From positions 6,404-70,403 of the forward strand of contig NZ_SUTI01000011.1 in assembly GCF_015062985.1 (NCBI RefSeq): a stretch of 64,000 nt of DNA, given 5' to 3'. Below, in pieces: positions 43,216 through 52,309 of this stretch. Both the position numbers and the translations under genes were made by a program. Source of the stretch: Methanobrevibacter sp. (GTDB lineage: Archaea; Methanobacteriota; Methanobacteria; Methanobacteriales; Methanobacteriaceae). The notes under the pieces were generated by a model that worked only from the letters and a program-made list of their open reading frames with translations, was not told the origin of the DNA and did no database searches. The first letter of the stretch is position 1, and every line of letters begins with the position of its first letter.

Positions 43216-43773
43216 TTATTTAAATAACTTTGCAAACCATATTCCTAAAATTGAAAGTAAACAGCTGAATGTTATTGCTGGTGGGTATGCAAGATAACCG
43301 ATTACCATTCCAATCAAAACTACAATGATTGTCCCAATTAGTGGTTTGTTGTTCAATGCTATTTGCAAAGCGATATTTCCTGGGTCGGCGTCCTTTAAAA
43401 ATTTGCTGAAAATCATGGAAAGAACTGCAGTAATGATAAAGCTCAAACCATACAGGAATTGTGGGAAGAATACGTAGAAATTCTCACCAACAAAGGTTGT
43501 CAAGTATGGCAGTAATGAGAATATGAATAAGGTTATTCCCATTGTCCATATAATCCTTGAATTAATCTTATTTACGATACTGAAAACATTATTGTTGTAA
43601 TTCCAAAAGTTAAAGCATACAATAAAGCTTACTGCATAAATGACAAATTCGTATCTTATAGCAAAGAGTGCTTCCCAGCTTCCGTTGATTGGGAGGGGTA
43701 ATTCCAAAACAATAATTGTGATAATGATTGCTAAAATTGCATCAATCAATGCTTCAAATCTTTCAGTTTCCAT
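43216..43773 (-). CDS. TMEM175-family potassium channel-like protein (DUF1211)
   Basis: 185 residues with about six membrane helices. METERFEALIDAILAIIIT and LELP at the start are the TMEM175 signature (RFxxxxDAxxAIxxTxxxLE). Prokaryotic TMEM175 proteins form tetrameric K+-leak channels. The ATG at 43773 has GGAGGGG upstream and lies within the end of the preceding paralogous gene (11-base overlap), so the two subunits are co-translated. Confidence 0.85.
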   Translation of the reverse strand: METERFEALIDAILAIIITIIVLELPLPINGSWEALFAIRYEFVIYAVSFIVCFNFWNYNNNVFSIVNKINSRIIWTMGITLFIFSLLPYLTTFVGENFYVFFPQFLYGLSFIITAVLSMIFSKFLKDADPGNIALQIALNNKPLIGTIIVVLIGMVIGYLAYPPAITFSCLLSILGIWFAKLFK

Positions 43774-44344
43774 TATCGTCCCCTCCAAGCATTCTTCCGA
43801 TTAATATCCACATTACTATAGAAATTAAACAGCTAAAATAGATTCCAGGTATATAAACAGTATAGGTTAATATAAAACCGATAATTAAGACGATAGCCGG
43901 GGCATGGTTTATTTTGGAATCGTATTCTGCCTGTTGCAATTGTTTGTTGTAGGGATTGCTCCTGTAGAGAGTATATGTTGCTACGGTATATAGGATGTGG
44001 GTTATTATAAAAAGTAATCCGAACATGGTTTCAGCAGGGATTGAATATATGTTTCTTGCAAGCCAAATTGTAAAATACGGCAAAAGAGAAATTACAAAGG
44101 TCATTGCTCCGTAAATTGAAACTGAAATATTGTCTATATTCTCTACAAGCTGGAACAAATTGTGATTTGCATACCAAATATTATACAGAATTAAGAAACT
44201 AATCAGATAAGCAACATACATGGTGTTCAGTTCTAAAAAAGCTCCAAGTGTTGGTGACGAAGGTTGAGGGATTTTTAAAACTAAAACAGTGATGATAATT
44301 GCAATAATTGCATCAAAAAATGTTTCAAACCGATTTGTTTCCAT
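43763..44344 (-). CDS. TMEM175-family potassium channel-like protein (DUF1211), second subunit
   Basis: 193 residues, paralogue of the following gene, again beginning METNRFETFFDAIIAIIIT with LKIPQP replacing LELPLP. About six membrane helices. Tandem, overlapping paralogues suggest a heteromeric channel rather than two independent homotetramers. The start at 44344 is an ATG; the in-frame TTG at 44350 is less likely. Divergent from the aldehyde dehydrogenase gene across about 50 bases. Confidence 0.83.
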   Translation of the reverse strand: METNRFETFFDAIIAIIITVLVLKIPQPSSPTLGAFLELNTMYVAYLISFLILYNIWYANHNLFQLVENIDNISVSIYGAMTFVISLLPYFTIWLARNIYSIPAETMFGLLFIITHILYTVATYTLYRSNPYNKQLQQAEYDSKINHAPAIVLIIGFILTYTVYIPGIYFSCLISIVMWILIGRMLGGDDNGN

Positions 44345-44393
44345 AGTCAATATTTATTATTTTCTAATATAAAATATTAATTATGGTGATAAT

Positions 44394-45806
44394 ATGGACA
44401 TGTTAATTGGTGGAAAACACATTTCAGGTGAAGATTCAGAGGACGTAATCAATCCGTATAATGGTGATGTAATTGATACAATTCCAATTGCACATTTGCA
44501 AACAGCTCAAAAAGCTATTGATGAGGCAAACAATGCTAAAAGCAGTTTATGCGAGATGTCTGCATTTAAGATATCAAATAAATTGTTCAATGCTGTTGAA
44601 AAGCTGAAGGACAATCGTGAAGATTTCGCTGAACTTCTAACATTGGAAGTGGGAAAGCCGATAAATGAATCTTTGGTTGAACTTGACCGATCAGTTGAAA
44701 CACTAAAACTTGCGGCTGAAGAGGCAAAAAGAATCTATGGCGAAAGTGTCCCTTTAGATGCGGGACTGAATGGAAAGGGATTTTTTGCATTTACACAGAG
44801 ATTGCCGTTAGGAGTTGTGGCTGCGATAACACCATTTAACTATCCTTTAAATCTTACAATCCATAAAATTGCCCCTGCCATAGCATGTAAGAATACTGTT
44901 ATCATAAAACCTCCAACAGAAGCACCGTTAACCGTATTGAAATTCGCAGAACTTTTGAATGAGGAATTTCCGGATGGTGTGGTTAACACAATAACAGGAT
45001 ATGGTTCTGAAGTGGGGGATTATCTGGTTACTTCTCCCGATGTAAACAAAATATCATTTACCGGAAGCGTAACTACAGGAATGATGATTTCCCAAAAGGC
45101 AGGAATGAAAAAGGTCACCTTGGAACTCGGTGGAAACGATCCTGTGGTTGTCTTAAAAGATGCAGATATCGACAAGGCAGTAAAAGGGGTTATCAATGGA
45201 GCATTTTTAAATGCGGGACAGGTCTGCATGGGTGTTAAAAGAATAATCATTGAAGATGAAATCGCCGATGAATTCGGACAAAAGCTGGTTGCGGAAACCG
45301 AAAAGTTAATCATGGGAAATCCTTTAAGCAGCGAAACCACTCTGGGAACATTAATTTCTGAGAAAGCTGCAAAGCAGGTGGAGGAAACTGTAAATAATGC
45401 GGTCGAATCCGGTGCAAAAATATTGACTGGCGGAGTTCGTGACGGAGCATTCTATGAAGCCACTGTGATAGATAATGTCACACCAGATATGGATTTGGTT
45501 GTAAATGAAACCTTTGGTCCAGTTGCGCCGTTAATTCGAGTGAATGGTGTTGAAGAAGCTATTGAAGTTGCAAATGATACTGAATATGGTCTTCAGGCAG
45601 GAGTATTCACTGAATCTTATTCCGATGCAATGAGATGTGCACAGGAGATTGAGTCTGGAACAGTATTTATAAATAAACAATCCACATTCAGAACAGATAA
45701 TATGCCATTCGGAGGATTTAAAAACAGTGGTGTTGGAAAAGAAGGAATTAAATACGCTGTAGAAGAAATGACAAAAACAAAATTGATCGGTTTGAATTTA
45801 AGATAA
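44394..45806 (+). CDS. cofA: Aldehyde dehydrogenase, lactaldehyde dehydrogenase-like (CofA)
   Basis: 470-residue NAD(P)-dependent aldehyde dehydrogenase. Catalytic residues are visible: Asn149 (PFNYP), Glu244 (LELGGNDP) and the nucleophile Cys278 (NAGQVCMG); FTGSVTTG and NETFGPVAP are the cofactor and closing motifs. In Methanobacteriales the single close member of this group is lactaldehyde dehydrogenase, which makes lactate for coenzyme F420; non-phosphorylating glyceraldehyde-3-phosphate dehydrogenase is the alternative. The ATG follows GGTGAT by three bases. Gene symbol is therefore tentative. Confidence 0.75.
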   Translation: MDMLIGGKHISGEDSEDVINPYNGDVIDTIPIAHLQTAQKAIDEANNAKSSLCEMSAFKISNKLFNAVEKLKDNREDFAELLTLEVGKPINESLVELDRSVETLKLAAEEAKRIYGESVPLDAGLNGKGFFAFTQRLPLGVVAAITPFNYPLNLTIHKIAPAIACKNTVIIKPPTEAPLTVLKFAELLNEEFPDGVVNTITGYGSEVGDYLVTSPDVNKISFTGSVTTGMMISQKAGMKKVTLELGGNDPVVVLKDADIDKAVKGVINGAFLNAGQVCMGVKRIIIEDEIADEFGQKLVAETEKLIMGNPLSSETTLGTLISEKAAKQVEETVNNAVESGAKILTGGVRDGAFYEATVIDNVTPDMDLVVNETFGPVAPLIRVNGVEEAIEVANDTEYGLQAGVFTESYSDAMRCAQEIESGTVFINKQSTFRTDNMPFGGFKNSGVGKEGIKYAVEEMTKTKLIGLNLR

Positions 45807-45822
45807 TGACTGTACATTAATG

Positions 45823-45854
45823 TTAAAAAAAGAAAATAAGTATTTAAACTTATT
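45823..45854 (-). terminator. Terminator between convergent cofA and tRNA-binding protein gene
   Basis: AATAAGT / ACTTATT with a 6-base loop (45835-45854). On the minus strand it is followed by TTTTCTTTTTTT, so it mainly serves the gene ending at 45850, whose stop codon it overlaps. Confidence 0.65.
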
Positions 45855-46572
45855 TTAAATAATTTTCAACAAGGTTACGTGTTTCATTGAGGGATTCCAT
45901 TGGAATTCCCTTAGGCATCTGACCGAGTTCTCCGTCAACATCTTTGAGGATGCTGCCGCCCATTCCAAGGAACATTCCTTCGCTTACAATGTCACTGAAT
46001 GCCTGTGGTGGGAGCAAAGAGACACCGACTTTATTGTCATCTTTAACATTCATATCATTGGTAACGACGGTAATGGCACGTTTTCCCAAATTAACATTAC
46101 AGAGCATTAAATTTTCGTTTTTCGGATGTTTTGTAACGCTCATGACCTCTCCTACTTTTATGTCAACTCCCATTATTGGATCATTAATTGGGCCTAATGC
46201 CAATCTGTCTTTCAAGCCGATAAGGGTGTCTAAGAAAAATCTCACTTTAGCGATGTTTTCCTGTGTTTTCTCACGGTCTTCTTTTGGAGCGTTGTTCAGG
46301 AATTTTTTATTCCAGTCAGGACCTCCCAGGTATTCAATGATTTGTTCCGCTTTTTCCTTTAATGCAGCAACATCAGGGGAGTTAACAAGTTCGTCCCCTT
46401 CAAGATAAGAATAAGTTAATGATTGAAAGTCACTGTTCATTTGTTTTCCTAATTCAATAGCCTGTTTTTTATTCCAGCTTCCTCTAAATGAAGCTGTTGG
46501 AATAAGATTTAAATAATTTTCTCTTGCTTTGCTTGCTACTAAAATCCTATAATCTTTTGTTGTATCCCACAT
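45850..46572 (-). CDS. tRNA-binding domain protein
   Basis: 240 residues. The C-terminal half is an EMAP/MetG-type OB-fold tRNA-binding domain (VDIKVGEVMSVTKHPKNENL, LCNVNLGKRAITVVTND, GVSLLPPQAFSDIVSEGMFLG). The N-terminal half is helical and unlike a synthetase. Homologues occur across methanogens as stand-alone proteins; they may assist aminoacylation, as Arc1p does, but this is not shown. AGGAG precedes the ATG. Convergent with cofA. Confidence 0.85.
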   Translation of the reverse strand: MWDTTKDYRILVASKARENYLNLIPTASFRGSWNKKQAIELGKQMNSDFQSLTYSYLEGDELVNSPDVAALKEKAEQIIEYLGGPDWNKKFLNNAPKEDREKTQENIAKVRFFLDTLIGLKDRLALGPINDPIMGVDIKVGEVMSVTKHPKNENLMLCNVNLGKRAITVVTNDMNVKDDNKVGVSLLPPQAFSDIVSEGMFLGMGGSILKDVDGELGQMPKGIPMESLNETRNLVENYLK

Positions 46573-46739
46573 TTAAAGTCTCCTTTTAATCTAAATTATA
46601 TTTTTTAACTTTATAATTAAATAAATTTTTTCTATTTTGTTAAAATAAGACTATTTTTAACTTTAAAAAACATAAACTATTTATATTAACAATAAAATAA
46701 ACTTATACATATTTATTTAATTATTATTGTGGTGTAAAA

Positions 46740-47144
46740 ATGGTAGAAGTTTCAAAATTACGCAGTTTAGATATTTATACAAACACCGGTCATTATGTTG
46801 GTCGTGTAGAAGATGTTATCCTCAATATTAGATTAGGAACAATTTCAAAATTACAAGTCAGAGCTATCGAACATGAAAGAAAACCTGCTGGAGTTATTAA
46901 TTCATTTTTAGGAAGTATTCGTGGTGAAGTCCCAGAAGAAAATGAAATGAGATCCTTCCAAAGTGACTTATTGACAGTTGACTTTGATAAAGTTCAAGCT
47001 ATTGGAGACATCATGTTAATCAATCCTAGGGATATGAAAAAAGTTAGTGCAGAACCACAAATTCCAGAACCAGTAGCTCAAAAAAGGCCTGAAACTCAAC
47101 CACAAACTGAAACTCAAGTACAATTCGATTCTGAAAGATTATAA
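46740..47144 (+). CDS. PRC-barrel domain protein
   Basis: 134 residues. Residues 1-100 form a PRC-barrel: VSKLRSLDIYTNTGHYVGRVEDVILN, here in shortened view, with the closing GDIMLINP. The C-terminal 30 residues are a disordered Pro/Gln/Glu tail. PRC-barrel proteins of euryarchaea bind RNA-processing or cell division partners, for example the CdpB group; the tail could be a docking site. GGTG precedes the ATG, and a TATA-like TTTATATTAA lies about 60 bases upstream. Confidence 0.85.
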   Translation: MVEVSKLRSLDIYTNTGHYVGRVEDVILNIRLGTISKLQVRAIEHERKPAGVINSFLGSIRGEVPEENEMRSFQSDLLTVDFDKVQAIGDIMLINPRDMKKVSAEPQIPEPVAQKRPETQPQTETQVQFDSERL

Positions 47145-47206
47145 TCAATCTTTCACCAATTCTTTTTTTCTTTTATATTAATTTTAATTTTCTTAAGTGT
47201 GATAAC

Positions 47207-47971
47207 ATGAAAGTAGGAATTATAGGTTGTGGAGCTATTGCTAACATTATTACAACCAGCATAGTTCCAGAAGATAATGATATTGATGTTGTATGTTTTT
47301 TTGATAAAGACATTGAAAGAGCGGAAAATTTAGCAAGTTTGGCTGGCGGAATAGCAGTACTTGAATTGGAGGACATGTTGGATAAGGTCGATTTGGTTTT
47401 AGAATGTGCTTCACCGGATTCAGTCAAAGAATATGCGCCAATTGTTCTTGGAAAAGGTTTGGATATGATTATCATGAGTATTGGTGCATTCATGGATTTG
47501 GGTTTCTATAATGAGGTTTTAACACTAGCCAAGGAAAACAATGTAAAAGTGCACCTGCCTTCTGGTGCTGTTGTAGGCCTGGACGGAATTAAGGCAGTGG
47601 CCAAGTTCGGTCTTAAAGAAGTTAGTCTTGTTACCCGCAAATCCCCAAAATCCCTCGGTAAGGAAATAGATTCCGAAGAGGTTTTATTTGAGGGAAAAGC
47701 TTCTGAAGCAGTTAAGGAATTTCCATTAAACATTAATGTCGCCGCAACAATAAGCATGGCATGTAACAAGGATATCGATGTTAAAATAATTGTAGACCCT
47801 AAAGTTGACAGGAATGTTCATGAGATTATTGCAAAAGGGGACTTTGGTGAGTTCAGAACAACAACCATGAATTTGCCTTGCGAAGCTAATCCAAAGACAA
47901 GTATGTTGGCTGCACTTTCCGCAATACGTTTGCTTAAAAGTTTCAACGAAACCATTTGTGTGGGAATGTAA
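47207..47971 (+). CDS. nadX: L-aspartate dehydrogenase NadX
   Basis: 254 residues. The N-terminal Rossmann motif GIIGCGAIAN, then LECASPDSVKEYA, IMSIGAFMD and the central HLPSGAVVGLDGIKA are those of aspartate dehydrogenase, which makes iminoaspartate for NadA. The C-terminal NLPCEANPKTSMLAALSAI is also typical. With nadA and nadC at 9.8-13.3 kb the window thus contains the whole aspartate-to-NaMN route. GTGAT is three bases before the ATG. Its stop overlaps the start of the Thg1-like gene by one base. Confidence 0.92.
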   Translation: MKVGIIGCGAIANIITTSIVPEDNDIDVVCFFDKDIERAENLASLAGGIAVLELEDMLDKVDLVLECASPDSVKEYAPIVLGKGLDMIIMSIGAFMDLGFYNEVLTLAKENNVKVHLPSGAVVGLDGIKAVAKFGLKEVSLVTRKSPKSLGKEIDSEEVLFEGKASEAVKEFPLNINVAATISMACNKDIDVKIIVDPKVDRNVHEIIAKGDFGEFRTTTMNLPCEANPKTSMLAALSAIRLLKSFNETICVGM

Positions 47972-48693
47972 TGAAGGATTATGAAATTTATTCATCACTT
48001 AAGGTTCCAAAAAACTCCAAAATAATTATTCGTTTGGATGGCAGAAGTTTCCATTCACTTGCCCGTGATTTGAAACTTGTAAAACCTTATGATGAAAATT
48101 TTTATAATGTCATTTCAGAAGTTTGTGAAGACCTGTTCAAGGAATTTTCACCACTTTTTGTTTACACATTTTCAGATGAGATAAGTCTGCTTTTAGATAA
48201 CATTCCTTTTGAAGGCAGAGTAGAAAAGATTGATTCAGTCATTGCCAGTTTTGCAGCAAGCTCTTTTGTCATGCACTACAATACCCAATTTAAGAAGCCT
48301 CCAGCTTTTGATTCAAGAATCATTCCAATAGCTGATAATGATATCTTAAAATATTTCAAATGGAGGCAGGATGAATCATGGAGAAACTGCGTCAATTCAC
48401 ATGGTATATCATACCTCAAATCTATATACTCAAATACTGAAGCGAATGATAAAATAAATGGCATGAATTTGAGTGATGTTCATGAATTATTATTTGAAAA
48501 TGGAATTAACTTGAATGATGTTGAAACTTATAAAAAAAGAGGAATTGCAGTATATAGGAAAACTAAGGAAGTCATAGGTTTCAATAAAAAAGAGAAGATT
48601 AATCAAACTTCATATAGGAGTTATGTTTTCACTGACTGGGAACTTCCTATTTTCAATAAAGAATTTTTCACAGAAATCGGGGTTATTAAATGA
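47971..48693 (+). CDS. Thg1-like protein (tRNA-His guanylyltransferase family, 3'-5' polymerase)
   Basis: 240 residues. IIIRLDGRSFHSLARD contains the first metal-binding Asp and FSDEISLLL the second, as in Thg1 and Thg1-like proteins that add nucleotides in the 3'-5' direction to tRNA 5' ends. KWRQDESWRNCVNSHGISYL matches the family middle region. In archaea these enzymes mainly repair 5'-truncated tRNAs with template dependence. The ATG at 47971 overlaps the nadX stop (TAATG), so the upstream TTG at 47956 is rejected. Confidence 0.88.
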   Translation: MKDYEIYSSLKVPKNSKIIIRLDGRSFHSLARDLKLVKPYDENFYNVISEVCEDLFKEFSPLFVYTFSDEISLLLDNIPFEGRVEKIDSVIASFAASSFVMHYNTQFKKPPAFDSRIIPIADNDILKYFKWRQDESWRNCVNSHGISYLKSIYSNTEANDKINGMNLSDVHELLFENGINLNDVETYKKRGIAVYRKTKEVIGFNKKEKINQTSYRSYVFTDWELPIFNKEFFTEIGVIK

Positions 48694-49358
48694 GTTTTAT
48701 TTCAAAATTGTTCTCAAACAATGATGAGGAATTTAACGAGGTTAGGGTTGATAGAGAAGTACTGGAATCTGTCATCTATTATTCAAAGGAAGCCTATCCA
48801 AATGAATTTTTAGCATTTTTCGATGGCCAAATAAAAGATAAAGTTCTCTACATAACAGGTCTGATATTCGTGCCCGGCGAAACATGTGAGACCGGAGCTA
48901 CTGTTCACACGGAAATGATTCCGATAAATACAAAATATTGGGGATCAGTTCACTCACACCCGGGACCGAGTGCAATGCCGTCTGATGCCGACTTGATTAC
49001 ATTTTCAAAAAACGGTTACTTTCACATGATTGTTTGTTTGCCTTATTCTTTGGACACATTCAGATCATATGATAGGTATGGCCAGCACTTGGATTATACC
49101 ATTGGGGATTACAGCTATCTGATTGAAAATAATGATGACGATTTTTTTGATGAAAGTGATGTTTTAACTGATGACGATGAATTCGAACCGGGCTTTCTTG
49201 ATGAAGATGACGATGAATTTTTCAGAAGTCTTGACGAGGAAAAAGTAAATCATTATGAAAGCTATGAAAAAAGAAATCAAATGCAAAATCAGTCAGTTAA
49301 AATAGTGATTAGTTCCGACGGTACTGTAAAAAGAATCTATCGTGAATTCGAAGATTAA
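48690..49358 (+). CDS. JAMM/MPN+ metalloprotease (archaeal desampylase-like)
   Basis: 222 residues. The JAMM zinc motif is complete: Glu39 (NEFLAFF) and H88-S-H90-x7-S98-x2-D101. Archaeal members remove ubiquitin-like SAMP proteins from targets. After the core (to about 140) there is an unusual acidic insert rich in Asp/Glu (about 145-185) and a short C-terminal strand (VKIVISSDGTVKRIYREF). It overlaps the thg1-like stop by four bases (ATGA), so nadX, thg1 and this gene form one unit. Confidence 0.88.
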   Translation: MSFISKLFSNNDEEFNEVRVDREVLESVIYYSKEAYPNEFLAFFDGQIKDKVLYITGLIFVPGETCETGATVHTEMIPINTKYWGSVHSHPGPSAMPSDADLITFSKNGYFHMIVCLPYSLDTFRSYDRYGQHLDYTIGDYSYLIENNDDDFFDESDVLTDDDEFEPGFLDEDDDEFFRSLDEEKVNHYESYEKRNQMQNQSVKIVISSDGTVKRIYREFED

Positions 49359-49374
49359 AAAAAAATAAAAAAAT

Positions 49375-49402
49375 AAAAAACAATTATGGTGAAATTGTTT
49401 TT
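49375..49402. terminator. Bidirectional terminator between JAMM gene and serA
   Basis: AAAACAATT / AATTGTTTT with a 7-base loop (49377-49401), with A runs on the left and T runs on the right, so it can work in both directions between the two convergent genes. Confidence 0.65.
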
Positions 49403-50972
49403 ATAATTCTAATCCATTAGCTTCATATACATTATCTAAAGCTTGGATTTCTTTAATGACTCCTTTTGGAATCTCTTTATCTAAAGTTAGAACCATAATA
49501 GCGTTTCCGCCTTTTTCATCTCTTCCAACTTGCATGATTCCAATATTTACATTATGTTCTCCTAATTTGGTTCCTATTTTACCAATACTTCCAGGAACAT
49601 CTTCATATTTTGCAATGAACATGTGTCCTTCAGGAATAACATCGACCCAGTAGTCATTAACTTTTAGGATTCTTGCTTCATGTAATTGTGTTCCTTCAGC
49701 TGAGAAAACATCATCTTTACTTTTTGCAATAACTTTAATCAATGATTCATATCCTTTGGCATTATTTTTCCTGCCTTCTGTAATGCTGATTCCTCTGTCT
49801 TTTGCAACCAATGCAGCATTAACAGCATTAACAGGAGAACTTAAGAATGGGTTTACGGCACCTTGGATAACAGTTCTTGTTAATATTTCAAGGTTATCGA
49901 TTTCAGCGATTTCTCCGCTGTAGACAATTTCAATTTCTTTTATTTTACCGTTAACTCCCTGTGAGATGAAAGCACCTAATTTTTCACATAGTTCCATGTA
50001 CGGACTTAATTCCTGATAGGTATTCCTGTCGATACGAGGCATGTTCAATACGTTTTTAGGTGTATTTCCTTTTGCCAAATCGATAATTTCGTCAGCCACG
50101 ATAATTGCAGCATCTCTTTGAGCTTCTTTGGTTGAAGCTGCAATATGAGGAGTCAATACGATATTATCAAGTTCGAATAATTTTGAATCTTTAGGAGGTT
50201 CTTCTTCATATACATCAAGTGCAGCGCCACCGATTTTATCATTTAATAATGCATCGTATAATGCGTCTTCATCAATAACTCCACCACGAGCACAGTTAAC
50301 GATAAATGCACCGTCTTTCATTAATTCAAATTGCTCGGTAGAGATTGAATGTTTGGTTTCTGGTGTGAGAGGCACATGGATAGTGATGAAGTCTGAATTT
50401 TTAAGCACGGTGTCCAAATCAGTTAGTTCAACGCCCATTTGCATTGCCACTTCTTCTGGCAAGTATGGGTCGTATGCCATAGCATCCATTCCAAATGCTT
50501 TACATCTGTTGACAACTTGGGAACCGATTCTTCCCATTCCGATTACACCGAGTGTTTTGTTTCTAAGTTCAACACCCATGAATTTTTTCTTTTCCCATTT
50601 GCCTTCTTTAACAGACTTATCTGCAATGGAGATTTTACGTGCCATGCTTAGGATTAATCCCATTGTGTGTTCAGCCACGGTAACTGATGTTGATTCAGGA
50701 GAGTTTACAACCATAATACCTTTTTCGGTTGCTGCATTAAGGTCGATATTGTCTACTCCAACACCTGCTCTTGCGATAATCTGCAAATTATCAGCTTTTT
50801 CAATGAGATCTGCAGTTAGTTTTGTCCGACTTCTTACAATAATTCCGTTATATTCGTGAATGGTATTTGCTAATTCTTCAGGAGTAATGTTGGTATCAAC
50901 AACTACTTCCGCTACCTCCTTTAAATTTTCAATACCTTTTTCATTTATAGCATCTGCAATAAGTACTTTCAT
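49401..50972 (-). CDS. serA: D-3-phosphoglycerate dehydrogenase
   Basis: 523 residues, the long form. Substrate and NAD domains show VRSRTKLT, AGVGVDNIDL, LGVIGMGRIGSQV, the catalytic Arg in NCARGGVIDEDAL, and His in LTPHIAAST. A middle ASB domain (ELSPYMELCEKLG) and a C-terminal ACT domain (DVPGSIGKIGTKLGEHNVNI) follow; the ACT domain usually gives serine feedback control. It starts serine synthesis. GGTGA lies before the ATG. Confidence 0.96.
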   Translation of the reverse strand: MKVLIADAINEKGIENLKEVAEVVVDTNITPEELANTIHEYNGIIVRSRTKLTADLIEKADNLQIIARAGVGVDNIDLNAATEKGIMVVNSPESTSVTVAEHTMGLILSMARKISIADKSVKEGKWEKKKFMGVELRNKTLGVIGMGRIGSQVVNRCKAFGMDAMAYDPYLPEEVAMQMGVELTDLDTVLKNSDFITIHVPLTPETKHSISTEQFELMKDGAFIVNCARGGVIDEDALYDALLNDKIGGAALDVYEEEPPKDSKLFELDNIVLTPHIAASTKEAQRDAAIIVADEIIDLAKGNTPKNVLNMPRIDRNTYQELSPYMELCEKLGAFISQGVNGKIKEIEIVYSGEIAEIDNLEILTRTVIQGAVNPFLSSPVNAVNAALVAKDRGISITEGRKNNAKGYESLIKVIAKSKDDVFSAEGTQLHEARILKVNDYWVDVIPEGHMFIAKYEDVPGSIGKIGTKLGEHNVNIGIMQVGRDEKGGNAIMVLTLDKEIPKGVIKEIQALDNVYEANGLEL

Positions 50973-51167
50973 TTTTTCACCATAATCTGTTATTTTGAAA
51001 AGAATATTTAATAATAAATATTACTTAAATCTATGTGTTTTATAATATTTAAAATTAAATAATAATCACAGAATTATTGCATTTAGATAACATTAAATAT
51101 GATTTTATATAAACTATTTTTTAGATGTTATTTCCAGTATTTAACATTAACTTAATGAGGTGTAAAA

Positions 51168-51506
51168 ATGGTATCTGTTAATGAATTCGCAATTTCAACC
51201 GCAAATGATATTCCGGGATTTAAAATTATTGAAACTAAAGGATTTATTTATGGTTTAACTGTCAGAAGTAGAGGTGCCGGTGGACAAATCGGTGCAGGTA
51301 TCAAATCTCTTTTCGGTGGTGAAATCACACAATATGTTAAAATGATGGAAGAATCAAGGGAGGAAGCATTACACAGAGCAATTCAACATGCAAGAGAACT
51401 CGGTGCTAATGGTATTGTAGCAATCAGATTCGACTCAAATGAAATTTCTGATGTAATGCAGGAAATCTTGGTTTACGGAACTGCTGTAGTAGTTGAAAAA
51501 GAATAG
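51168..51506 (+). CDS. YbjQ/UPF0145 family protein
   Basis: 112 residues, typical UPF0145 length. GFKIIETKGFIYGLTVRSRG, SLFGGEITQYVKMMEESREEAL and the glycine/Ala-rich ANGIVAIRFDSNEI are family features. The fold is a pentameric barrel sometimes described as heavy-metal binding; function is not established. GGTG precedes the ATG. The next gene follows at once, separated by AGTGAT. Confidence 0.88.
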   Translation: MVSVNEFAISTANDIPGFKIIETKGFIYGLTVRSRGAGGQIGAGIKSLFGGEITQYVKMMEESREEALHRAIQHARELGANGIVAIRFDSNEISDVMQEILVYGTAVVVEKE

Positions 51507-51514
51507 TGATATAC

Positions 51515-52309
51515 ATGTTTTTTGAGGATTTAGAATATAAAGGGAAATCCATTCCACAAACTATTTTAGGCTATGGTCCTTTCATGGCTGAACTTTATTT
51601 TGGTCACAGGTCAAGATTATACTTGGATGATTTATATAATAATCCTCAAAATATTTCTGAAGTTATTGTAGAATCATATAATCAGGGTGTAAGGGCGATT
51701 AATTTAGTCAATGATGATAACCTGCTTAAGGCGTATGATATTGCTGTGAGTGAAGGCTGTGAGATGAAAGTAATCGCAACCATCGGCAAAACTGATGTTG
51801 ACTATCTGAATCCGAATTACGAAATTGCAAAGGAAGCGGATTGGGATGAGGACATTGAATTGTTTAGCCAATATGACTGTCCGTTGATGCTTGTTGATGA
51901 GTTTATAACTGATGCTTATGATTGGACATTAACATCAAGGATTTTGAATAGAATCAGGGATACCGGTGCCCTGTCAGGTCTTGTCACTGCTTTTCCAATG
52001 AGAACAACCGAGTTAATTGGCCAGAATTTAGATATGGATCTGTTTGATTTTTATATGATTCCATATAATAGCCTTTCATATATGATGGATATTAGTGCAT
52101 TCAATGCTTCTCAAAGGAAAGAATTCATAGAAAAAGTAGTAAACTTAAATAAAAAAGTAATAGCTACTAGGATTCTAGCAGCAGGGGTATTAAAACCTCA
52201 GGAAGCATTCACATTTTATAAAAATGCTGATTTTGTGGATGCAATCTGTATGGGTGTTGCCAGCGTCAGTGAAGCCCGCGACGATTTCACACTATTAAAA
52301 GAATATTAG
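51515..52309 (+). CDS. Probable TIM-barrel protein of unknown function
   Basis: 264 residues starting at the ATG at 51515, four bases after AGTGAT; the GTG at 51506 is part of that site. Alternating beta-strands and helices (VRAINLVNDDNLLKAYDIA, MKVIATIGKT, CPLMLVDEF, LVTAFP, FYMIPYN, VIATRILAAG, AICMGVASVSEA) read as a (beta/alpha)8 barrel like aldo-keto or aldolase-type enzymes. I do not recognise the family or its active site. It is co-transcribed with ybjQ and overlaps the convergent cysteine-rich gene by four bases. Confidence 0.7.
   Translation: MFFEDLEYKGKSIPQTILGYGPFMAELYFGHRSRLYLDDLYNNPQNISEVIVESYNQGVRAINLVNDDNLLKAYDIAVSEGCEMKVIATIGKTDVDYLNPNYEIAKEADWDEDIELFSQYDCPLMLVDEFITDAYDWTLTSRILNRIRDTGALSGLVTAFPMRTTELIGQNLDMDLFDFYMIPYNSLSYMMDISAFNASQRKEFIEKVVNLNKKVIATRILAAGVLKPQEAFTFYKNADFVDAICMGVASVSEARDDFTLLKEY

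Noticed and set aside
47726..47998. Minus-strand frames in the nadX gene
   Set aside because: Shadows of nadX; no promoter or ribosome site.
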